A stretch of 64,000 nt of DNA from Platanthera guangdongensis (Eukaryota; Streptophyta; Magnoliopsida; Asparagales; Orchidaceae), in NCBI GenBank assembly GCA_039583875.1, contig CM077165.1:61554757-61618756 (forward strand), given 5' to 3'. The notes beneath the pieces are model-generated. The model was not told the DNA's origin. It did no database searches and was given only the letters and a program-made list of their open reading frames with translations. Position numbers and translations under genes: made by a program. Positions 35,926 to 47,250 of this stretch are shown one piece after another. Numbering within the stretch: the stretch's first letter is position 1; every line of letters starts with the position of its first letter.

Positions 35926-37022
35926 TTAAACCGTACATGTTACCACGACATCGAGCTTCCTGGCCTCCTGCTGGCCCAGGCTATACACTTTAGGCTTTCT
36001 CTCGGACATTGAGTGTCCGCTCCAACACCTACGGGCAAAATGACCCGGCTTCACACAATTATAACATGAACCTGGGATTTGGCCTGTAGTTTCCCCGAAG
36101 CACCAAAAGGGGGGCTGAACCAGAAGTCCCAGCCTTCTTATAACACCCACGACATCCAGACTTTGAGGTAGCCGACGCTTTGAACTTTGTTTTCTTGGCA
36201 CTAGAGTCCTCACCCGCTCCTGACATAGATTTCTTAGTCTTCTGAGCACCATCCCGACAATCTCGAGCAAAGTGCCCTTTCTTGCCACAAGTATGACAAT
36301 TGTAAGTAACCTTGCTAGTCGATGATCTAGCCCCGTTTTTCAATGTTCTGAGAGATGCAGCCCTCATAGGACTTCAGAGTTCGATACCTTACTCACTGGC
36401 ATATGGTGAATTTTCCCTAAATCTATTTCGAAAGACCTAGCCGACTCCACCAAGGCTCGAAATCCCAATAGTTTTGGTCCTAACAGTAGAATTCGCAGCT
36501 CGCCACGCAGAACATTATAGAATCTATCAACTATAGACTAGTCGTTCTCCAACTCAAAGCATGGGTAGCGGCTTATTAAAATAAACGCCTACAAATACTC
36601 ATCAACTGATTGCGTACCCTGCACTAAGAGTATGTTCAACTGCTGACCTGATGGCCTTCTTACTGTCATTTGATCCAACACACCACCCGACATTGAAGTC
36701 ATCTCAGGGACAAAGGGTTATGCATTGCTTCCCTGCTGTGCACTAGTCCCAGCGAGCACCACTTCAACGATCCTTCGTATGGTTTCAAACGAAGGAGGGG
36801 TCTCAAGCACGTCGATGGGTGCACTACAATCCTCAGAAACCGGATGTTCTGACGGCCCTGCACCACTCCTGGGAACCTATAGTCGTACAAAACACCAATA
36901 AGTGACCAAACAAAATTGCAAAAAGCAATTATAGGAACATGCAGGTTCCTCAAATACGTGTATTTTTCATTCCTAAGTGGACATTCATGGGTTCTTTTTG
37001 ATGTTATAACGATGACGCACAT
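35926..37022 (-). pseudogene. gag: Chromovirus gag remnant with two CCHC knuckles (element E)
   Basis: Minus strand. The last part of the Gag core is recognisable (SVDEYL … RFYNVLRGELRILL), followed by zinc knuckle CHTCGKKGHFARDC in the frame of 36367-36059 and a second, CYNCVKPGHFARRC, in the frame of 36288-35926, so a frameshift lies between them. The amino-terminal half of Gag expected upstream of SVDEY is missing; the distance from primer site to this point is too short. The knuckles bind element RNA in this family. Confidence 0.8.
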
Positions 37023-37087
37023 ATGTGCTCATCACCCCTTAAAAAGAATTTGTCCACGAATTCATTTAAGTTGACTGGAACCTAAAG

Positions 37088-37097
37088 TCTGATACCA
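37088..37097 (-). other. Primer-binding site, tRNA-iMet (element E)
   Basis: Minus strand TGGTATCAGA, four bases after the TGTTACA end of the 5' LTR. Complement of the initiator-Met tRNA 3' end, usual for chromoviruses. Confidence 0.92.
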
Positions 37098-37100
37098 AAT

Positions 37101-39051
37101 TGTAACACCCACATCCGTCGTATGGCATATAACAGAAGGTCCAGCTGGAACCCGACGCCATATACCACGGACAGTCGGAAGGGTTACATAAGAATATCGA
37201 AACCATACAACAATAACTACTCGCCCTAACACAGAGAGTTCTAGCGGAAGTTTTTAAACAGTTATGAAGAACCCATAATTGAATGATCAACTATTATGAA
37301 TGTCCACAACTACCATAGGAATGAAACAACAAATACACTGAAAGTATTTGGCCTTATGGCCTTACAAGAGTTCACTTAACAAAGTAGTGTTTTCCATACA
37401 TCGGCTCGCAGGCCGGCCACATATGATAGAAATAAAATACAATTATTCGCTTTGGCCTTCAAGGGCCAGCTCAGCAACATGGGCTTCAGCCTGCTATTTG
37501 GTACTCAGCTCCGCAGCACCTGCAAGCACATTCCACCGCACGGTAGTAAACAAAGTAATGGTCAGCCAAAGCCGACCAAATTATAACGACCCCGCCCCTT
37601 GCTCGGGATGGCGGTGCTCCTTTCCTGCATTTTATTAGCCTAGGTAAACAATATAGTACTAGCATACTTTGCCACAGATGTAGGCTCGCATGGCCAAACA
37701 CCCCGTGCACTCAGGGCACATTAACGGTGAATCCTGTCAATTCAGTGGCTTCACCACCATCCCCAGCATGGCAACAATGGGAGACTTTTAGCCTTTCTGA
37801 CCACTGTCTAAGGCTCTCGACTATGCCAACGTCCAGTCCCTCTTTGGGTCTCTCCCACCGAACCACAAAACTCAGGTCCAATTCCACTTGCCCTTTACTC
37901 ACACACGTAGTCACCTTAAGACGTACGTACGAGTCAAGCTTCTCTCAGATCCCTCATCAATTCCAAACAACACATAACCCAGTTATGTTCAAGGCTGGCT
38001 CCCCGGCCGCCAAGTTAGCAGAATTACGTTTCCGCTTAGTTTTCCGGGTGCGCCTTGAAGTTAATCCCCAAAGATCCTTGCTGCAATCTACCGTGTAGAA
38101 ACCCGAAAACACAAAGCACAGAGTCTTCTCCGGCAAACCATATAAAATGCAACATCACCGATCTAGACCAACATGTCCGGTAGGCTTCACACATAATGCC
38201 TATATACGTACTTCGATTCCGGACTCTATATGCAACACAAAGGGGACTATTTCCGTCAACCCCAAGGAATACCGCGCACTCACCGCACACTCGCGGGAGC
38301 GGGTTTCCCTATACAAAAGAAGGAGAGCTTCACATGCTCAAGTAGAGAATCGTTACCCTTGTAGTACGCTTTTGCGCCATGGAAAAAACTACACAGATTG
38401 AAGGCTTCGCAATGGAATTTCCTCCGCGGATCCGCTCTCGGTTCTCAAATCGGTGCTCCGATGCTCCGCCGGTGGCCAGAATCCCTCCCTTTCCTTCCTC
38501 CTCTCTCTAACTTCTTAGAAAGAGAATGGTAGAGAGAAAAATGAGGAATTAAACCTCCATTCCCGGCCATAACAGAGCAGGAACAAATCTGAGTCGTCAG
38601 ATTTTAATTAAAGAAAACGAGCGGCTCAGATTAGCCCAAAATCCCTCAAACCTGGGCCGAACACGGCCTCCCACACGGTAGTGTCCCAGGCCGTGTGCCT
38701 CGATCCAGACATGATCGTCGAGCACATAAATGGACACGGGTCAAGACACGCCCGTGTCTCAATCTGACACGCCCGTGTCGGGTACCGACATGCCCGTGTC
38801 CTAGAGGCGTGTTACCAGTAACCGTCATGCCAACCGACACGACCTTTGGGAACACAGCTGATGACACGGGTATGCACACACCCGTGTCACGCTGCCGTGT
38901 TTCCTGTCGTGTCCTTCTATGGACACAACCGACCAACACAGAGAACCACACGGCCTTGGACACGCCCGTGTCCAAGGCCGTGTACCCCTATACAGACACC
39001 AAAACTTCTCTTGGATGCAACCAGTTCGATTATGATTTTTGGGGCGTTACA
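37101..39051 (-). repeat. 5' LTR of element E
   Basis: TGTAACACCCACATCC … TGGGGCGTTACA on the plus strand, 1951 bp, collinear with 30679-32646. Followed by the GGTGT duplication at 39052-39056. Confidence 0.93.
38657..38997. repeat. Palindromic ACACG…CGTGT array in 5' LTR of E
   Basis: Includes a perfect 36-nt inverted repeat at 38948-38983 (arms ACACGGCCTTGGACACG around CC), and GACACGCCCGTGTC at about 38766. Another pair TGACACGGGT/ACCCGTGTCA lies near 38869-38896. Confidence 0.9.
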
Positions 39052-39538
39052 GGTGTCGATATAACTCAATGCCGCGTTGAGTGGTGTTGACACCACTCAA
39101 TGCCGTCAGCATTCCATCAATTCTAAGTCAAAGAGTTAAGTGGCATTGTGACCACTCAACGCCGCATTGAGTGGCGTTGAGACCACCCAATGCCAACATC
39201 ATCCAACAGAGTTTAAGTAAAAAGGCATTGATTGCTTTGAGACCACTCAACGCCGCATTAAGTGGCATCGAGTTCACTCGACGCTTCGTCTAATGGCATC
39301 GAGATCACTCGACGCCTAAAGTTTCCCGAGTATTTTTATGTTAAATTCGTCGAGATCACTCGACGCCTTTTCAAATGGCGTCGAAATCATTCGACGCCTA
39401 AAGTTTCCCGAATATTTTTAAGTTAAATTCATAGGGTGACGTCATTTCCACTCAACTCACTCGACGCTTTTCGAGCTTGAGTCAATTCTCTTGACTCGAA
39501 ATGCATGTGATGGGCCTAGCATGAAATGGGATGTTACA
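39052..39538 (-). repeat. 3' LTR of element D, part 2 (U3 start), with GGCGTYGAGTG palindrome array
   Basis: Continuation of 26513-30678 after E. Ends ATGTTACA at 39538, that is TGTAACATCCC on the minus strand. Packed with alternating GGCGTTGAGTGG, CCACTCAACGCC and later GGCGTCGA, ATCACTCGACGCC motifs, continuing the array begun at about 30570. The block TCACTCGACGCCTAAAGTTT occurs twice about 80 bp apart. Confidence 0.85.
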
Positions 39539-41085
39539 AATCCTAATAAACAAAAAAATAATAATTTCTTCCTGGAAATTCAAGTTCGGGTCTATGGTGT
39601 TTATATGCACAAGAATTTTAAGAGCTTTAAGCATAATTAAAAGGTACCTTAGAAGAAAAGCTCTGGGTACCATCAACGCATCAGATCCATCGGGTCCTAG
39701 TTGTGCTCCTCCCATCCGTTGTTGGACCGTAATACATTTACCAAAAGAACCTTCTTCTTCTGCAGTACTTGAGTCGATGTATGATATTTGGACTGGCTCT
39801 AAATGGACTGATATATCAGGTGCCACCGGGCCCACTGTAGTAGTAATATGCTCCTCTGGGCAAAGAAGGGCTCTCTGAAGCAAAGAGACATGGAAGATGT
39901 CGTGCAAAGTCCCTATCTCTAGCGGCAGCTCCAACCTGTAAGACAAAGGACCGATCTGATCCAAGATCAAGTATGGTCCCATAAATTGAGGGCTGAGCTT
40001 CTTGTGCCTCCGCACTTGCGAGACACCATGCACTAGTCATATCTTCAAGAACACCCTGTCCCCCACCTGGAACTCCACCTTCTGATACCTCGCATCGTAG
40101 TACTTGGCCTGCCTACTTTGTGACTCCAACATCCAATCCCTGATTAACCGCATCTGAGCATCTGTATCCTACCCGAGTGCCTTGGGGTCCTCATCCTGGA
40201 CCCAAGATAGTGTTGTCCAACACTTTCTACCATATATAGCCACATATGGTACCATCATAACGCTCACCTGGGGACTGTTGTCGTAGGATAATTCAATCAT
40301 GGGCAACCATCTCTCCCATGGCTTCCCTGTATCAAGTATATATAGACGCAGTAGATCCTCCATAGTTTGATTGGTCCGCTCTGTCTGGCCGTCGGTATGC
40401 GGATGGAAAGCGATGCTAAAAGTAAGCTGAGAACCCAAGTATGACTGTACCGCTCACCACTCCTAAAAGTGAACTAACCGTCATGATCGGAGACAATCAT
40501 CCTGATGATGTCGTGGTACCTGACGAATTGCTCCACAAACAACCTTACAAAAACAACAACTGGGTTGTACTTCCTAATTGTTATAAACTGGGTTACCTTG
40601 GTCAGTCTATCGATATTTACTCATATAGAATCGTAACTAGAGTGGGAGTGAGGCAATCTGTGCATGAAATCCATAGCTATATCCTCGAACTTCCACTCTG
40701 GCACCGGTTATGACTGTAGTAACCCTCATGGGATCTTGCACTCTGCCTTTACCCGCTGGCAGGTCTCGCAATGCATCACATAATATATGATTTCCCTCTT
40801 CATCCCTGGCCAGTACATGCTACTCCACTGATCTGTTATCATCTTGGTGATACCGGGGTGCACTGAGTACTGACAACAGTGTGCCTCCCTGAGTATATCC
40901 TCCCAGATACCGCCTCCTGCGGGTATATAGAAACAGCCACAAAAATAAATGAGGTCATCACGCAAAGAACAGTCCTCCGACGTGCCCCCTTCCAAGGCTA
41001 TAAATACTGGCTCCAAATCCACATCCAGCCTCTGCTGTATCCTGATGTGCTCCCGTATGTCACACTCGATGAATAAGGAGTTCAA
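39539..41085 (-). pseudogene. Tekay-like integrase with chromodomain remnant, broken (element D)
   Basis: Minus strand: HHCC part (EAHCCQYSVHPG … HCETCQRVKAE) in 41085-40726, core with DIAMDFMHRLP (first Asp kept), IVSDHDG followed by a stop (second Asp kept) and DGQTERTNQTMED (Glu kept) in 40438-40169. The C-terminal ORF 40033-39482 holds LSPQFMGPYLILDQIG and LHDIFHVSLL. The chromodomain follows out of frame, ending YPELFF near 39650. The polypurine tract expected next to 39538 is not clear. Confidence 0.87.
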
Positions 41086-42300
41086 GTACTCCTAATAAAC
41101 ATCCGGCTCAGCTCTAGAAACCATGGTAATATGCATATCCTCCTGCATACGTACCAGCTCTATAGCCATCACACGGGAATCTGGTCCAGGAGTGCCGACT
41201 CTCCTGCTCAAGGCATCCGCCATAGTGTTCGCCTTCCCTGGTTGATAATGCATCTTGTAGTCATAGTGGCACAGGAACTCAAGCCATCTCTGCCAGTCAA
41301 GATTTAGATCCTTCCACGTGTCAAAATATTTGAGGTTCTTGTGATCTGAGAAGATATCACAATGAACCCCATACAAGTAATGCCTCTAAGTCTTTAATGC
41401 AAATATTATAACCCCGAGCTCCAAATCATGTCTCGAAGCATACACAATAACATGTCCATGCTTCTTCAGGACTGCACCCATCCCCTGATATGATACTTCA
41501 GTAGAAATGTGAAATCCTTACTTCCTAGATGGAACTGCAAGGATGGGGGAAGAGGTGATCCTATCCTTCAACTCCTGGAACGCTGCTTCGCACTTCTCGG
41601 TCCAAATAAATACCGCATCCTTCTTCGTCAAGGATGTGAGGGGTAGGTCTACCCATCAGAACCCCTCCAAGAACTTGCGATAATATCCCGCCTGTCCGAA
41701 GAAACTGCGTATATCTGAAGATGACATTGGTCGCAGCCAATCTCGAACTGCCTGTACCTTTGCTGGGTCCACAACCAATCCGACTCTACTGATGGTATGC
41801 CCCAAGAATACTACCTCCTGCAGCCAGAACTGGCACCTGAAAATATTTACATACATTTGATGCTCTCTCAACTTGCCAAACACCAGTTCCAAGTGTTGGG
41901 TATGCTCCTCCATTGTCTGGGAGTAGATCAGAATGTCATCAATGAAGACTATAACAAATATATCAAGGAAGGACTCGAAGACACGGTTCATCCGACTCAT
42001 GAATATGGAAGGTGCATTCTTGAGTCCGAAGGGCATCACCAGGAACTCGTATAGGCCGTACCAAGAACTAAAGGTTGTCTTCGGGATATACTCCTGCTGA
42101 ATACATTGCTGATAGTAAACAGACCTCAAATCCAGCTTGGAGAACCAAAAGGCTCCCTGTAGCTGATTAAAAAATTTGTCGATCCGGGGCAACAGATACG
42201 TGTTCTGGACTATCAATCGGTTTAGTTCTCGGTAGTTGATGTAGAGCTGTAATTATCCATCCTTATTCTTAATGAATAACACCGATGCTCCCCACTGTGA
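41086..42300 (-). pseudogene. Tekay-like reverse transcriptase and RNase H, broken (element D)
   Basis: RT ORF 42216-41656 reads NTYLLPRIDKFFNQLQGA, SKLDLRSVYYQQ (Asp kept), MPFGLKNAPS and FIDDILIYS. RNase H appears in pieces: a frame-broken first half at 41640-41380, then CDIFSDHKNLKYF (Asp) and [11 protein letters not shown] (Asp) in 41376-41092. Several stops and frameshifts. Confidence 0.88.
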
Positions 42301-42305
42301 TGAGC

Positions 42306-42941
42306 TCATTCTGACAAATCCTGACCCCACCAACTCCTACAACTGGGTCCTGAAATCATTAGCTCCTTGTGGGCCATCTTATACGGTGTCCGAGACACGG
42401 GCTTCGCTCCCTGTACCAACTGAATCAGAAATTCCATATCCCTAGTCGGTGGCAATCCGGGAAATTTCTCTGGGAATACGTCACAGAAATCCCAAACCAC
42501 CGGGATATCAACAATAGAATCTTCTGCTCCCTCCATCTCAAAGCAGATAATGTATACCTCCTCCCCTTGCTCATAGGCCTTGGTAGCCTATACAGATGAT
42601 AATAGAAGATGAGAAATAGGTCTAATACCTTCAATGACGACGTCGGTGTCCCCATAATGTAAGGTGATCCTCCTCGACGGGCAATTGATCCATGTATAGT
42701 TCCAATACAACCAAGTCATGCCCAAGATCAGATCGAAGTCTGGCATTCTCAAGATTATCGCCGACATTTCGAAGGTCATTTCTCCAATTTCTGCCTCCAT
42801 GTTACACTTGGTAGATGATAATAGCTCTGATCCGTCTGGCAGATGCACCCTCCTGGTTATGCCTGTGAATCGGTCTATGCCCTCTAGTCCTTCCAGGAAG
42901 GCTTCTGATACAAACGCGTGAGAATCACCCATATCGAACAA
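42306..42941 (-). pseudogene. Tekay-like aspartic protease region, broken (element D)
   Basis: ORF 42941-42588 reads FDMGDSHAFVSEAF, where the family has F-D-S-G-A-S-H, so the second and fourth positions are changed; then DFDLILGMTWL. A frameshift near 42560 leads to the linker VVWDFCDVFPEKFPGLPPTRDMEF just before RT. Confidence 0.85.
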
Positions 42942-44346
42942 TGTATGAACGGGCTTGCCATTGACAAAAACTATGCTTGGTGTTTTTGTTTGAATTATAT
43001 CATGCTTGTTGTTCTACTAAGGTTGGAAAAGTACAATAAAATAAAAGCTAGATTGCAATTAATTTTAAGTACCTGTAATAACCTCCTCGTGGTTCCTTGG
43101 CTCGGTGAGTTCCAAATCATACATCTACTCCTGCCCTCAACCTCTACTGTAATATCCTCGACCTTGACCTCAGCCCTACTATGCCGGAGGGATACCAGAG
43201 GTGGCGGAGGAGGTGGTGGGTGGAACTGTTGAGGGCAGTCAGTTCTTACGTGCCCCGGCTGTTTGCATCTAAATCAAGTCATCAGTCCATGGCCATGGTC
43301 GTCCTGTCTCCTTGGGTCGTGTACCTATAGTGCTTGTGGAGCTAGTACTGCCGGAGTCCCCTGCTCCTGCCTGAAGTTTGGATGATAACGTCCCCGACCC
43401 TTCTTGTAGCTCATCACTCTGCCACTCTGGGTGCCCCAACACCTCTCCCCGTGAAATGACACATCCAATAGACTCTTTCCCCTACTCTATACCATCAGCT
43501 GGTCTGCCTCCAGCTTCTTAGCCATCTCTATAATATGCTTCAAAGTGCCATGGGAAATAAATAATAGAGCCTGGCTGGTAGAGTCCTTAAGCCCCCGGTA
43601 GAACCTCTATACATACCTCCTGTCATCCAGATCGTGTATCCCCGAGAACCTGGCCAGATGGAAAAATTACCTTTGGTACTCTATCACTAATCTGGTCACC
43701 TGCTTAAGGTTCAAAAACCTCTCCTCTAACTCATCTCTATCAGTAAAGGACACGAAGTGATCCAGGAAGGCCTCACTGAACTCATCCCAAGAAATATTTG
43801 ACAGCTCCCTATCTGCATATGTGGATTCCCACATGGACTTCCACCATCTATTTGCGTGAGCATCCAGTGTTGAAGTCACCAAAGGAACTGCCTACCTAAC
43901 AGGGCAGCTGATGCCTGCAAGCATCTCCTGTATGGCCTCGAGCCACTCCTCCATCTTTACCGCATTCTTTGTCCTGTGGTACATCAGTGGGGATAGATTC
44001 TTGAAGGCACTCAGCCAATTCGATCCCGGGTTTGGTTGCTGGGTCGGAGCTACTGATCTTTGAAGGAATCGAGGATAACGGTCATAGTCTGCCCCATCTT
44101 CATCTACTGGAAAGGTGTGTTAGCCGGAGGGGGAGGGATCACATTCTGCGGTACAACGACCTGTGGGGGCTGCATAAATGTAAGGTTTATATTAGGATTG
44201 GCCTAACTCATTGCTTAAATGGACTATTTTCTGTGACATTTACACATGGGCACACCATCACTTCCGCTGCATAGTTTGTCCAAAAACTAATGCCCGAGCG
44301 GGGTGTTCCTATGTCATGGACTTCTTCTCAATGATCGTTTGTTTAG
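42942..44346 (-). pseudogene. gag: Tekay-like gag, broken (element D)
   Basis: Minus-strand ORF 43882-43667 shows the Gag core (DAHANRWWKSM, FSEAFLDHFV, then VIEYQR and LARFSGI). The CCHC knuckle near 43260 reads FRCKQPGHVRTDC, with TGA in place of the expected first Cys. A run of prolines follows (about 43190-43215). The N-terminal part from 44346 to 43883 contains the leader and a poorly readable start. Confidence 0.83.
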
Positions 44347-44354
44347 TGATACCA
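44347..44354 (-). other. Primer-binding site, tRNA-iMet (element D)
   Basis: Minus strand TGGTATCA, three bases after the TCTTACA end of the 5' LTR. Match to initiator-Met tRNA is short (8 nt, then a mismatch). Confidence 0.75.
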
Positions 44355-44357
44355 GTT

Positions 44358-44634
44358 TGTAAGACCCCCCCCCCCCACCCCTTACTCAGGAGGTAACCCA
44401 GTCTTATGCCCAGGACCGTCGCCTTATGGTAACACTTAACACACACGGGCTAGTTGACACCGCAAGACACCGATCCTACCAGCTTGTACGATTATTCAAC
44501 CTGTTGGCCAATCGAGAAGAGAAGAGTTATAAGAAATTATATATCAAGTCCACATCACAACATCATCATAATATAAATAAAATGAGAGATAAAATTGTCA
44601 ACAATGAGTACAGAATGAAAGAGAAATGAGCTTA
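44358..44634 (-). repeat. 5' LTR of element D, part 1
   Basis: Plus strand TGTAAGACCCCCC; 12 C at 44365-44376 where the other LTR has GAGACCCC. Collinear with 26513-26785, then interrupted by the copia composite G and resumed at 58056. Confidence 0.88.
44630..44634. other. Target-site duplication GCTTA of composite G (left copy; right copy 58051-58055)
   Basis: GCTTA before TGTTGG and again after ACTTTCA at 58050. Sequence on both sides then continues as the LTR of element D, confirmed by the uninterrupted left LTR at 26780. Confidence 0.88.
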
Positions 44635-45944
44635 TGTTGGAACTCCTTTTTATTGATTTGGGCTAGGATCACTATTATATGTTTAGGATGTTTTATTTTA
44701 ACAAACGTGTATAGACTAGGGTCATAAATCATTTCCAGCGTTGTTACTTCAGAAGGAATCCAGAGAAGTTCAATTAGACGAATGCAGAATTCAGATCGAT
44801 GAATGACGAGCTCAGTTCGACGAACTCAGGTTTCTAACTATGAGTTTAGCTCGACGAACGCTGAGCTCTATTCGACGAACTCTGATCTCAACTCAAAAGT
44901 TCAGTTCGACGAACTCCAGGCTCAGTTCGACAAATTCTAGGCTTTGTTCGACGAATTCCTTGCTGTGTTCGACGTTCAGACAGTTTCCATATTCAGAGGT
45001 AGAATGATTTCAAAAGCTTAATTACAATCAGTTAGAACTCTGATATTTACTGCTAAATATTATAAATGAATATAGCCGTTTAAGACAACATTAAATATGG
45101 ATTTATCACAGAGTTTTAATTCTAATTAACTATAGGGTAGTTACAAATCTCAAGGATTTTTCAGGCATTTTAGAAAGGTTTTAATTCAATTATTTGATTT
45201 ATCCTCATACAATATATATTCAGAAGATTACTTCTTAAAGGGGTTACAGAATTAGGTGTTACTGACTTGGACACACACAGAGATATAAGTTTGTCATAAA
45301 CAGAGATTTTGGAAAATATGCTTCAGACTCTCCAAGAGACATTTCATTTCATATCTGTCTGAAATTTCTACTGGAGAGGAACAACATTCAAGAAGGCCTA
45401 CACCTTGAAGAAAAGCTTTCCTCTCTTGATCATAAAGTGTATTCAAATCAGGGGGAGCTTTTTGTATCATCATCCACTAAAGTCTTTTAGAGATATTTTA
45501 AAGAGAAGACAACATCAACTTTTTAGTTTATTCTGAAACTGTGTTCAAGGTTATAACTCCCTTCAAAAGTTAACTCTTGGTTCATAAGTCACCTGATCAA
45601 AAGACTTAAGCTTGGCTTTGGGCACCTGATCAAAAGTTCAAAGGGGTACTAGATATCCTTAGAAAATAAATATTCTGGTGGCAGGGCACTTGATCAAAAA
45701 CTTGTAGTGGATTCCTACCAGGGTGGTAGAAGAGTAGACATACCCAGATGTATTGGGGAACTACTATAAAATTTCCTTGTGTCATCTGTGATTTGCTTTA
45801 CTTTCTATTATGTGCTGTGATTTTCATATATATATATATATATATATATATCATTTACTTTAAATCCGCTATAAAAATAAATTAAAGTTTTTAATATACA
45901 CTACACCCCCTCTAGTGTAAAATTAGATCTATCCTTCACTTTCA
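44635..45944 (+). repeat. 5' LTR of copia composite G
   Basis: TGTTGGAACTCC … CACTTTCA, 1310 bp, matched by 53838-55214. Contains a TCGACGAA array at 44760-44985, an (AT)13 run at 45826-45851, and repeated CACCTGATCAAAAG phrases in 45590-45700. I could not place a TATA box with confidence. Confidence 0.92.
44760..44985. repeat. TTCGACGAACT motif array in LTR of G
   Basis: About nine copies of TTCGACGAA or one-base variants (for example near 44815, 44853, 44873, 44907 and 44954), spaced 15-35 bp. TTCGACGAA overlaps its own near-complement TTCGTCGAA, so each unit is quasi-palindromic. Shared with 53970-54205. Confidence 0.85.
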
Positions 45945-45946
45945 TT

Positions 45947-45958
45947 TGATATCAGAGG
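45947..45958 (+). other. Primer-binding site, tRNA-iMet (composite G, first)
   Basis: TGATATCAGAGG, two bases after the LTR; one change from TGGTATCAGAG complementary to initiator-Met tRNA. Confidence 0.82.
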
Positions 45959-46025
45959 GAGGTTCATCCAGTCAACCTTCATAGAAGAAGAAGCAAAGGT
46001 TGACTGGGAATTGGTTGTGAACAAC

Positions 46026-46963
46026 TGACTCTATCTTCAGTAAAGAAGGAAAAGAGTATTGCTTTTCAAGCAACTGAAGAGGAGAAACAACTTCCTGAGA
46101 ATGAAGAACTCATGAGTCTATTGGCTAAGAGATTCTACAAGATGGCCAGGAAAGATTTCAGGAGAAGGTTTTCCAGAAACAAGGATAAACCAAGGAATGA
46201 CAATACACAAACTAAAGAAATTATTTGTTATGGTTGCAAGAAACCAGGAAATATTCTTCCAGAGTGTCCTGAAAATTAAAAGAAAGAAAAGAAGAAGGAG
46301 AAAGACTGCAAGAAGCACTCCAACAAACCCTCTTCTGGTGAACAAAAACAAAAGGAGGGAAGTTTTGTAGCTGAAACATGGAGTGAATCAGATTCTGAAT
46401 CTTCATCCAGTTCAAGTGATGATGAAGAAGAAGCAAAGTCTAAAGAAGTATATCTGATGGCAATCAATGCATCATGCAACAATTCTGATGCTAAATCTGA
46501 GTCTGAAGAAGACCAGGTAATTTCTATCTTTGATTTTACTTCAGAACAATTTAAAAAAGATTTTAAATTACTCTTTAAAGATTTAATACAATCTGAGAAG
46601 GAAATAAAACTTCTCAGAGAAATATTAAGTTAAATGAACAATTTATCTTCAGAAAACTTTCAACTTAAAGAAGATTTAGAAACTGCCAATGAACAAATAA
46701 TTTCACTAGAACATAAACTATCAGAGGCAAAGAAGTTTGAACAATTTATTAATGGGAGAAGTATCAAACTGATGAACATCACAAGCACAGTTAATGCAAG
46801 ATTAAATAGCAAACTAGTCTTAGGAGCTTTATCCAGTCAACCTCAACTCCTTCAGAAAAATATTTCATTTACACCAGTAAAATTTATTTCTGCTAAAGGA
46901 AAAGAAAAATTAGAAGGTATAGAGAAAGTTATTGAAGTTTTACAACAGAATAAATCAAAATAA
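46026..46963 (+). pseudogene. gag: Sirevirus-like gag C-terminal part, broken (G)
   Basis: The leader at 45959-46025 joins directly to late gag, so the N-terminal Gag core is deleted here (it is present at 55436-55951). Visible parts: EELMSLLAKRFYKM, zinc knuckle CYGCKKPGNILPEC at 46226-46267 with Asn in place of His, a Lys-rich then Asp/Ser-rich acidic stretch (SDSESSSSSSDDEEE), and from 46634 a leucine-rich coiled coil typical of Sirevirus Gag. Stops at about 46277 and 46631-46633. Confidence 0.85.
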
Positions 46964-47250
46964 AATAAACATTTTCAGAAAAATTATGTTCAACAAGTTC
47001 ATCGAACCTAGATCGACGAAATTAATATTATTCATCGAATGGAAATTGATGAACTCAGAACACATTATTTGAGTATAACTATTCAAAGAATGGTGCTCGA
47101 CGAAATCAATATGATTCGTCGAATAGAGATCGACGAACTCTGAGCACAAAAAATGTATATTACTATTCTGTGAATAGAGCTCGACGAACTCACCATAATT
47201 CATCGTACGAAGCTTGACGAAATCATTATAATTTGTCGAACTCAATTTTT
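46964..47250. repeat. TCGACGAA-rich spacer between gag and protease (G)
   Basis: TCGACGAAATTAATAT, CATCGAA, GACGAACTC and related motifs recur every 15-30 bp over about 260 bp. On the plus strand this gives a repeated IDEIN…IHR peptide interrupted by stops; on the minus strand it leaves a 99-codon frame with repeated EFV(E/D)LYS. Whether either is ever translated is unknown; the motif is the same as in the LTR. Confidence 0.75.

Larger units (their letters stand above)
30679..39051 (-). mobile_element. Tekay-type chromovirus E, complete with both LTRs, minus strand
   Basis: 8.37 kb, GGTGT duplications, TGTAACGCCCC…GTGTTACA LTRs (1968 and 1951 bp), tRNA-iMet primer site, polypurine tract AGTGGGGGAGATT. 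The order gag (two CCHC knuckles), protease remnant, RT, RNase H, integrase, chromodomain is that of a chromovirus. LTRs differ by about 6-7% over their first 230 bp by eye, so this is an old copy. Gag N-terminus, protease and part of RT are deleted and integrase has lost its first catalytic Asp. Confidence 0.94.

Noticed and set aside
40441..40713. 90-codon plus-strand ORF
   Set aside because: Antisense of element D integrase core; the minus strand holds the DIAMDF and IVSDHDG motifs.
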